Source: Ferruginibacter sp. (GTDB lineage Bacteria; Bacteroidota; Bacteroidia; Chitinophagales; Chitinophagaceae). Taken from it: DNA of 5,957 nucleotides. The notes under the pieces were generated by a model. It made no database searches. It saw only the letters and a program-made list of their open reading frames with translations, and had not been told where the DNA came from. Each line of letters opens with the position of its first letter. Position 1 is the first letter of the stretch. This document shows positions 1 through 4,456 of the stretch, one piece after another. Location: NCBI GenBank assembly GCA_025357775.1, contig JANXOQ010000088.1, positions 1-5,957 on the forward strand, in the 5' to 3' direction. A program made the translations under genes and the position numbers.

Positions 1-1148
1 TTTTTACTCATAAAATAATTTGGGTAGGTATTTCTTAATTGTCTTACACTTTTATTACTTTTTACCAAGTGGGTAAGAAAGAGTGCAATACCGATTAACG
101 CATCACGTCCATAATGTAAATCTGGAACTATTATACCACCATTTCCCTCTCCACCAATTACCGCATTATTTGTTTTCATTTTATTTACCACATTTACTTC
201 ACCAACGGCACTAGCAAAATAATTACCACCATGCTTTACAGTAACATCTCTTAATGCTTGTGTGCTACTCATATTACTTACACTATTTCCTTTCTGCAAG
301 CCTAGCATGTAATCTGCAACTGACACTAATGTATATTCTTCGCCAAACATTGTACCATCTTCGCATACAAAGCAAAGCCTGTCCACATCTGGGTCTACTG
401 CTATACCCAAGTGCGCTTTTTGTCTTACTACTTCTCTGCTAAGGTCTACCAAGTTTTCTGGCAAAGGTTCGGGGTTGTGTGCAAAATCACCAGTAATTTC
501 TCCATGTATAATAGTATAGTTTTTTACACCAAGCTTATCCAGTAATGCAGGCACAGCAATTGCACCTGTGCTATTTACCACATCAACTACAATATTAAGA
601 TTGGCAGCTTCTATAGCTTTTACATCTACATATTTGTATCCAATTATTTTTGCAATATGTTCATCTAAAGTTGTATTATCAATAAGTAAACTACCAAGAT
701 TTTCTACAGTTGCAAATTCAAAGTTTTCGTTTTTTGCTATGTCTAAAATTATTTCACCTTCTGCTCCGCTAATAAACTCACCTTTGTCATTTAGTAATTT
801 TAATGCATTCCATTCTTTTGGATTATGGCTTGCAGTAAGAATAATACCACCATCCGCTTTTAAAGAAACCACCGCCATTTCTACGGTTGGAGTGGTGCTT
901 AAATCTGTGTCTATTACATCTATACCCAGTGCGTTTAGCGTAGATGCTACAATATTACTTACCATCTTTCCGCTTATCCGACCATCCCTTCCAATTACTA
1001 CTTTCTTGTTTTTTGTGGTATTGTTTTGGGTTTTTAACCAAGTACCATAGGCTGCCGCAAATTTTACTATATCTAATGGTGTAAGATTGTTATCTGGTTT
1101 GCCTCCAATGGTTCCTCTTATTCCGGAAATACTTTTTATTAGTGCCAT
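1..1148 (-). CDS. glmM: Phosphoglucosamine mutase / phosphohexomutase, C-terminus cut off by window edge
   Basis: This is an alpha-D-phosphohexomutase, most likely converting glucosamine-6-phosphate to glucosamine-1-phosphate in the cytoplasm for UDP-GlcNAc, peptidoglycan and LPS synthesis. The frame reads from ATG at 1148 to the window edge without a stop, giving 382 codons. The family is usually about 450-460 residues, so roughly the last 80 are missing, including the phosphate-binding C-terminal domain. Visible motifs, in order, are the N-terminal SISGIRGTIGG (residues 6-16), the catalytic phosphoserine loop TASHNP (105-110, Ser107), the Mg-binding loop DPDVDR (252-257, Asp252/254/256) and the sugar-binding loop GGEGNGG (332-338). 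The start is supported by the conserved N-terminus beginning at this Met and a -7 promoter element just upstream. The family includes phosphomannomutases. I prefer GlmM because the wording around the serine loop (KEWNALKLLN) and the N-terminus resembles Bacteroidota GlmM as I remember it, but substrate specificity cannot be proved from these motifs. The gene is transcribed divergently from rplU. Confidence 0.9.
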   Translation of the reverse strand, partial: MALIKSISGIRGTIGGKPDNNLTPLDIVKFAAAYGTWLKTQNNTTKNKKVVIGRDGRISGKMVSNIVASTLNALGIDVIDTDLSTTPTVEMAVVSLKADGGIILTASHNPKEWNALKLLNDKGEFISGAEGEIILDIAKNENFEFATVENLGSLLIDNTTLDEHIAKIIGYKYVDVKAIEAANLNIVVDVVNSTGAIAVPALLDKLGVKNYTIIHGEITGDFAHNPEPLPENLVDLSREVVRQKAHLGIAVDPDVDRLCFVCEDGTMFGEEYTLVSVADYMLGLQKGNSVSNMSSTQALRDVTVKHGGNYFASAVGEVNVVNKMKTNNAVIGGEGNGGIIVPDLHYGRDALIGIALFLTHLVKSNKSVRQLRNTYPNYFMSK

Positions 1149-1173
1149 GCTGTTTGCCTTATTTTTAGGAATG

Positions 1174-1181
1174 CAAATGTA
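1174..1181 (-). promoter_or_regulatory. Bacteroidota-type -7 promoter element for glmM
   Basis: Read on the minus strand, this is TACATTTG, an exact match to the Bacteroidota -7 consensus TAnnTTTG used by the primary sigma factor of this phylum. It lies 25 bases upstream of the glmM ATG, so transcription should start near 1167 and leave a leader of about 20 bases. I see no convincing -33 TTTG/TTG at the usual spacing of about 19-21 bases. The leader before the ATG is A-rich and has no Shine-Dalgarno sequence. The match and its position are seen directly; promoter activity is inferred. Confidence 0.6.
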
Positions 1182-1466
1182 CAAAATAGAAATTTGCCTT
1201 TACTTCTAAAATTGTGAATACCATATTTAGGAGCCAATTATTTTAATATTTATTAAAAGTTTTATAAGTTTTAAATAAAAAAAGTTGTCTAAAATTTTTA
1301 TTTTTAGTTGTAGTTAAAATTTATCGTTGTCTACTTTTAATAAAAAACAACAAAACGCTTAAATGCATAATGTTATGATATTCAATTTAGAATAAATAAA
1401 TTTCAAATTAATATTTAGCATTTTTAACAAAATTAAAAAATCTATCAATTTTTTGCTTAATAGTCT

Positions 1467-1474
1467 TACATTTG
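1467..1474 (+). promoter_or_regulatory. Bacteroidota-type -7 promoter element for rplU-rpmA
   Basis: TACATTTG exactly matches the -7 consensus TAnnTTTG, 22 bases upstream of the rplU ATG. Transcription would begin around 1481 with a leader of only about 15 bases, which leaves no room for a ribosomal-protein autoregulatory leader RNA. No TTTG lies at the expected -33 distance; the nearest T-rich TTTG (1452-1455) is only 11 bases upstream. The six bases after the element (CAATCC) nearly repeat those after the glmM element (CATTCC). Confidence 0.6.
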
Positions 1475-1496
1475 CAATCCAAAATTCGGGTTCGTT

Positions 1497-1796
1497 ATGT
1501 TAGCAATAGTAAAAATAGCAGGTCAGCAATTTAAAGTAAAGGCAGGAGACAGCTTGTATGTACCTCACATAGAAGGTAAGACTGGTGATTCAGTAGAATT
1601 CTCAGATGTATTATTAACTTCTAGCGGTAGTGATGCAGTGCTAGGTAGTAAAGTAGTAGTAACTGCGGAAATACTGAATGATTTAGTAAAAGGTGAAAAA
1701 GTAATTGCCTTTAAAATGAAAAGAAGAAAAGGTTTCCGTAAAAAGCACGGACATCGTACGCAGTATACTCACTTAAAGGTAACTGCAATCGCTTAG
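1497..1796 (+). CDS. rplU: 50S ribosomal protein L21
   Basis: L21 binds 23S rRNA in the large ribosomal subunit. The 99-residue product is close to the usual length of about 100-105. The N-terminus MLAIVKIAGQQFKV (1-14) matches the family's opening beta strand (typically YAIVEIGGKQY-like). The basic C-terminal signature is present as KRRKGFRKKHGHR (75-87), followed by TQYTHLKVTAI (88-98), the conserved rRNA-contacting loop. The ATG at 1497 is chosen because the conserved N-terminus begins there and a -7 promoter lies 22 bases upstream. No Shine-Dalgarno sequence is present, as is normal in Bacteroidota. rpmA follows after 82 bases with no promoter match or terminator between them, so the two are probably co-transcribed, the usual rplU-rpmA pairing. 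Confidence 0.97.
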   Translation: MLAIVKIAGQQFKVKAGDSLYVPHIEGKTGDSVEFSDVLLTSSGSDAVLGSKVVVTAEILNDLVKGEKVIAFKMKRRKGFRKKHGHRTQYTHLKVTAIA

Positions 1797-1878
1797 TTAA
1801 TTGATTGGTTTTTGTTAATTTCTTAAATTGACAATACTGATTTTTAAATATTAACGAATAAATATTAAATAAAAAAAC

Positions 1879-2145
1879 ATGGCACATAAGAAAGGTGAAG
1901 GTTCCGTAAAAAACGGTCGTGATTCACAAGCAAAACGATTAGGTGTAAAAATATTTGGTGGACAAGCAGCAATTGCAGGTAATATCATTATTCGTCAGCG
2001 TGGCACACAATATCATCCAGGAAAAAATGTAGGTCTCGGTAGAGACTTTACTATTTTTGCTATGAAAGATGGTTTGGTAGAGTTTAGGAAAACAAAAGGA
2101 GATAAAACTTTTGTTTCTGTAACTGCTTTAGAAGCAACTGTATAA
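1879..2145 (+). CDS. rpmA: 50S ribosomal protein L27
   Basis: L27 is the large-subunit protein whose flexible N-terminus reaches the peptidyl transferase centre and helps position tRNA. The 88-residue product has the family's usual length. It opens with [16 protein letters not shown] (1-16) and continues with [12 protein letters not shown] (18-29), [16 protein letters not shown] (37-52) and GRDFTIFA (54-61), all recognisable L27 blocks. The mature-type N-terminus starts directly at the Met, so there is no cleaved N-terminal extension of the Firmicutes kind. The ATG is preceded by a run of A residues instead of a Shine-Dalgarno sequence. After the stop there is an AT-only region with a run of ten T residues (2157-2166). 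This could act as a weak terminator, but no GC stem is present, so some read-through into the next gene is likely. Confidence 0.97.
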   Translation: MAHKKGEGSVKNGRDSQAKRLGVKIFGGQAAIAGNIIIRQRGTQYHPGKNVGLGRDFTIFAMKDGLVEFRKTKGDKTFVSVTALEATV

Positions 2146-2163
2146 ATTATTTTAAATTTTTTT

Positions 2164-2194
2164 TTTGGTAATTAGAAAATTCTGTTTACTTTTA
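2164..2194 (+). promoter_or_regulatory. Candidate promoter for the Lys/Ala/Pro repeat gene
   Basis: TTTG at 2164-2167 is followed, after 19 bases, by TACTTTTA at 2187-2194. This fits the Bacteroidota layout of a -33 TTTG, a spacer of about 19-21 bases and a -7 TAnnTTTG, with one mismatch at the last -7 base. It would start transcription near 2200, leaving an A-rich leader of about 30 bases before the ATG at 2230. If real, it would let this gene be expressed independently of the ribosomal genes. The region is so T-rich that chance matches are easy. Confidence 0.35.
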
Positions 2195-2229
2195 AATATT
2201 ATTACTAACCATAATTAAATTTAAACAAA

Positions 2230-2496
2230 ATGGCAACAGCAAAAAAAGCAGCTCCTAAAAAAGCAGCAGTAAAAAAAGCAGCACCAGCTAAGAAAGCGGC
2301 TCCTGCAAAAAAAGCGGCTCCTGCAAAAAAAGCAGCTCCAGTAAAAAAAGCAGCACCAGCTAAAAAAGCGGCACCAGCTAAAAAAGCGGCACCAGCTAAA
2401 AAAGCAGCACCAGCTAAAAAAGTGGCACCTGTAAAAAAAGCAGCACCTGCCAAAAAAGCGGCACCTGCAAAAAAAGCAGCTCCAAAAAAGAAATAA
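2230..2496 (+). CDS. Small Lys/Ala/Pro-repeat protein, histone H1 tail-like
   Basis: The 88-residue product contains, by my count, 38 Ala, 31 Lys, 13 Pro, 4 Val, 1 Thr and the initiator Met. It has no acidic, aromatic or Cys residues, giving a net charge near +31. After a short lead-in (residues 1-16) it consists of 12 hexapeptides of the form AAPAKK: nine exact, the others AAPVKK, VAPVKK and a final AAPKKK. There is no globular domain, signal peptide or membrane segment. The composition matches the C-terminal tails of H1-like bacterial proteins and AlgP-type repeat proteins, which bind DNA non-specifically, so a cytoplasmic nucleic-acid-binding or nucleoid-condensing role is the best inference. 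RNA or ribosome binding is also possible given its position 84 bases after rpmA. The plus strand is judged coding because the ATG has the same A-rich leader and 'ATGGC' context as rpmA, and a terminator follows the stop at the right distance. No specific function can be read from the sequence. Confidence 0.8.
   Translation: MATAKKAAPKKAAVKKAAPAKKAAPAKKAAPAKKAAPVKKAAPAKKAAPAKKAAPAKKAAPAKKVAPVKKAAPAKKAAPAKKAAPKKK
2278..2475 (+). repeat. Tandem 18-bp coding repeats (AAPAKK units)
   Basis: Eleven consecutive 18-base units encode AAPAKK or close variants within the small basic protein. The four units at 2350-2421 are the most alike: each is an Ala codon plus GCACCAGCTAAAAAA, and they differ only in the third base of the first Ala codon (gca, gcg, gcg, gca). 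Other units use gct/gca/gcg and cct/cca freely, so the array mixes older, drifted units with recently homogenised ones. Each unit carries a run of six or seven A residues. Unit number is therefore likely to vary between strains. Confidence 0.85.
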
Positions 2497-2516
2497 TAAA
2501 GTTACGCTTTACAATT

Positions 2517-2560
2517 CTATTAAAAGGGTTTCGATTTATATCGAAGCCCTTTTTTAATAG
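2517..2560 (+). terminator. Intrinsic terminator after the repeat-protein gene
   Basis: A long stem begins 20 bases after the stop codon. Bases 2522-2535 (AAAAGGGTTTCGAT) pair with 2540-2553 (ATCGAAGCCCTTTT) around a four-base loop, with a single G-T wobble, and the 3' arm ends in a run of six T. An outer stem, CTATT (2517-2521) with AATAG (2556-2560), extends it past two unpaired T residues. The A and T runs on either side make it nearly symmetrical. It should end rplU/rpmA/repeat-gene transcripts and insulate the downstream polX-like gene. Confidence 0.85.
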
Positions 2561-2673
2561 CAGCATACTATTTGCCACACTGTATTTACTGCCTATTCAA
2601 TACAAGTAAATATTAATTAAGTAAATACATTTTTAAAATATTATTTTTATTTTTTAATAAATAATTTTTTTGC

Positions 2674-4341
2674 ATGACCAATAATGAAATAGCTGATTCA
2701 TTTTCACTACTTGCAAAGTTGATGGATATACATGGTGAAAATAGTTTTAAAAGTAAATCTTATTCTATTGCTGCATTTAATATAGAAAAACTTACATTGC
2801 CTTTGCAAGATATTGATGCAAAAAAAGTAGAAAGTTTAGTTGGTATAGGAACTTCCACCGCAAAAAAAATTAATGAATTATTAGCTACAGGCAAACTAGA
2901 GCAGTTAGAAAATATTATTTCCAAAACACCAATTGGTGTAATTGAAATGTTAAAAATTAAAGGGATTGGTCCCAAAAAAATAAATATAATATGGAAAGAT
3001 ATAGGGCTAGAAAGTATTGGAGAATTATTATATGCATGCAAAGAAAATAGATTAAAACTTTACAAAGGATTTGGAGAAAAAACACAACAAACAGTTATTG
3101 AAAATATTGAATTTTATTTTAGAAACCAAGGCAGTTTTTTATATGCACAAATAATTTTTGGAGCTGAACAATTTGTACTCTATTTAGAAAAATTATTTGT
3201 AGGGAAAAGAGTATTTGTTACGGGAGAATTTGCCAGGCAAATTGAAATAATAACGCAGCTAGAATTTATAATAGAAGAAGAAATTAAAACTGTAAAAGAA
3301 AAATTAGCTACTCAAGTAGGTTTAGAATTTATTGAACAACAAGATAATTTTATTATATATAAAACAGTTATAGGCGTTAAACTAAAAATATATGCCATTA
3401 CCGAGAATATTATTGAACATTTTATACAAACTTCTTCATCACCGCAATTTTATTTTGCAATACTTCAAAAATATAAAACAGAAAAAGTTGCATTAAATGA
3501 AAGGGATTATTTTGCCCAAAGAAAATTAGCTTTTATACCTGCATACTTAAGGGAAGATGATAACATTATTGGTACAAAAGATAATTTTGATGATAAATTA
3601 TTACCAACTGATATAAAAGGACTTATACATTGCCATAGCAATTGGAGCGATGGCAACAATACTATTGAAGAAATGGCAATTTCTGCTCATACAAAGGGAA
3701 TGGATTATATGGTAATTAGTGACCACAGTAAAACTGCTTCTTATGCTCAAGGGCTTAATGAAGAGCAAATAAAAGCACAACATCAACAAATAGATGAATT
3801 AAATAGAAAATTAGCTCCTTTTAAAATCTTTAAAAGTATAGAAAGTGATATTTTAGGTGACGGTAGTTTGGATTATAGCAATAGCATACTTTCAACTTTT
3901 GATGTAGTAATAGCTAGTATACACAGTAATTTAAAAATGACTGAAGAAAAAGCGATGGCTCGTTTACTTGTTGCAATTGAAAATCCTTATACAACAATAC
4001 TTGGTCACATGACGGGGAGATTACTTTTAACACGCCCTGGATATCCACTCAATTTTAAAAAAATTATAGATGCTTGTTCAGCAAATAATGTAACTATTGA
4101 ATTAAACGCACACCCAAGCAGGTTAGATATTGATTGGAGAGAAATAAAATATGCATTGGAAAAAAATGTATTAATTTCTGTAAACCCCGATAGCCATAGT
4201 ACAGATGGGATTGATGATATAAAATATGGCGTGTACGCTGCTCAAAAAGCTATGCTTACCAAAGAACAAAATTTAAGTAGTTTTTCGTTGGAGCAGTTTG
4301 AAGCATTTGTAGATTGGAGAAAATTATTGAAAAGAATTTAA
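2674..4341 (+). CDS. polX: PolX-family protein: intact PHP domain, polymerase active site lost
   Basis: Family X DNA polymerase/PHP protein of 555 residues, near the usual bacterial PolX length of about 570. The start fits the family's opening (NNEIADSFSLLAKLMDIHGEN). Helix-hairpin-helix motifs lie near 55-59 (LVGIG), 95-100 (IKGIGP) and 131-134 (KGFG). The palm is degenerate: where active enzymes read GS...GDIDIL this has GEFARQIEIITQLEF (184-198), so the two aspartates become Gln195 and Glu197. The third aspartate, in the later GxxVDLR-like strand, appears as Lys238 (GVKLKIYAI, 234-242). The C-terminal PHP domain (about 313-555) keeps its metal ligands: His319, His321, Asp326, His351, Glu390, His417, His444, Asp506 and His508. 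Known PolX PHP domains have Mn-dependent 3'-5' exonuclease and related DNA-end or AP-site activities in repair, so I infer a DNA-end-processing nuclease with little or no polymerase activity. It lies 177 bases after the upstream terminator. TACATTTT (2626-2633), one base off the -7 consensus, is a weak promoter candidate. Confidence 0.9.
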   Translation: MTNNEIADSFSLLAKLMDIHGENSFKSKSYSIAAFNIEKLTLPLQDIDAKKVESLVGIGTSTAKKINELLATGKLEQLENIISKTPIGVIEMLKIKGIGPKKINIIWKDIGLESIGELLYACKENRLKLYKGFGEKTQQTVIENIEFYFRNQGSFLYAQIIFGAEQFVLYLEKLFVGKRVFVTGEFARQIEIITQLEFIIEEEIKTVKEKLATQVGLEFIEQQDNFIIYKTVIGVKLKIYAITENIIEHFIQTSSSPQFYFAILQKYKTEKVALNERDYFAQRKLAFIPAYLREDDNIIGTKDNFDDKLLPTDIKGLIHCHSNWSDGNNTIEEMAISAHTKGMDYMVISDHSKTASYAQGLNEEQIKAQHQQIDELNRKLAPFKIFKSIESDILGDGSLDYSNSILSTFDVVIASIHSNLKMTEEKAMARLLVAIENPYTTILGHMTGRLLLTRPGYPLNFKKIIDACSANNVTIELNAHPSRLDIDWREIKYALEKNVLISVNPDSHSTDGIDDIKYGVYAAQKAMLTKEQNLSSFSLEQFEAFVDWRKLLKRI

Positions 4342-4354
4342 TAATATGTTTTAT

Positions 4355-4441
4355 TCATAAACAAAGATTTTCAATTTCTGAAACTGTAGCTAATCTCAAT
4401 GACTCTATTCCTCTAAATTTACATTTATTAACTATATCCAT
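4355..4441 (-). CDS. Possible 28-residue small ORF or gene remnant after the histidine kinase
   Basis: On the minus strand an ATG at 4441 lies 15 bases after the kinase stop codon, behind an A-rich leader (GATTAAAGA). It opens a 28-codon frame ending in TGA at 4355-4357. The peptide, including FRGIESLRLATVSEIENL, has mixed, protein-like composition, unlike the Lys/Asn/Ile-rich peptides that random AT-rich DNA gives. It fills most of the 115-base gap between the convergent genes. I do not recognise it. It could be a genuine small protein co-transcribed with the kinase, the decayed start of a lost downstream gene, or chance. Confidence 0.2.
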   Translation of the reverse strand: MDIVNKCKFRGIESLRLATVSEIENLCL

Positions 4442-4456
4442 TCTTTAATCACATTT

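Larger units (their letters stand above)
1149..1496. other. AT-rich divergent intergenic region (glmM / rplU)
   Basis: This 348-base stretch separates the divergent glmM and rplU starts. It is very AT-rich and full of short A and T runs. I found no open frame with protein-like composition, no tRNA-like fold and no GC-containing hairpin. What can be supported is a -7 promoter element at each end (1174-1181 minus, 1467-1474 plus). The middle, about 1200-1440, is a plausible bent or UP-element-like AT tract, but no specific site is recognisable there. Confidence 0.6.

Noticed and set aside
568..1050. A 160-codon plus-strand open frame rich in Ser, Phe, Ile and Thr.
   Set aside because: It lies wholly antisense to the well-supported glmM gene, whose catalytic and metal-binding motifs are in the minus-strand frame. 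Its composition is what an antisense shadow gives.
1828..1833. TTGACA upstream of rpmA, resembling a classical -35 box.
   Set aside because: Bacteroidota do not use the enterobacterial -35/-10 pattern, no TAnnTTTG follows at a suitable distance, and no good -10 box lies 17 bases downstream.
2205..2453. An 82-codon minus-strand frame reading AGAAFFAGAAFL-type repeats, superficially like a hydrophobic repeat protein.
   Set aside because: It is the complement of the Lys/Ala/Pro repeat array; any AAPAKK-coding repeat yields it. The plus strand has the proper leader and a terminator after its stop.
2566..2574. TACTATTTG just after the terminator as a -7 promoter element for polX.
   Set aside because: It has three spacer bases instead of two between TA and TTTG, lies about 100 bases from the start codon and has no -33 partner.
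2760..3041. A 93-codon minus-strand frame, and a similar 62-codon one at 3601-3789.
   Set aside because: Both are antisense to the polX-like gene, within its helix-hairpin-helix and PHP regions, and have typical shadow composition.
4369..4383. Hairpin TTTCA-ATTTC-TGAAA between polX and the kinase as a bidirectional terminator.
   Set aside because: The stem is only five base pairs, mostly A-T, and lacks an adjacent T run on either strand.
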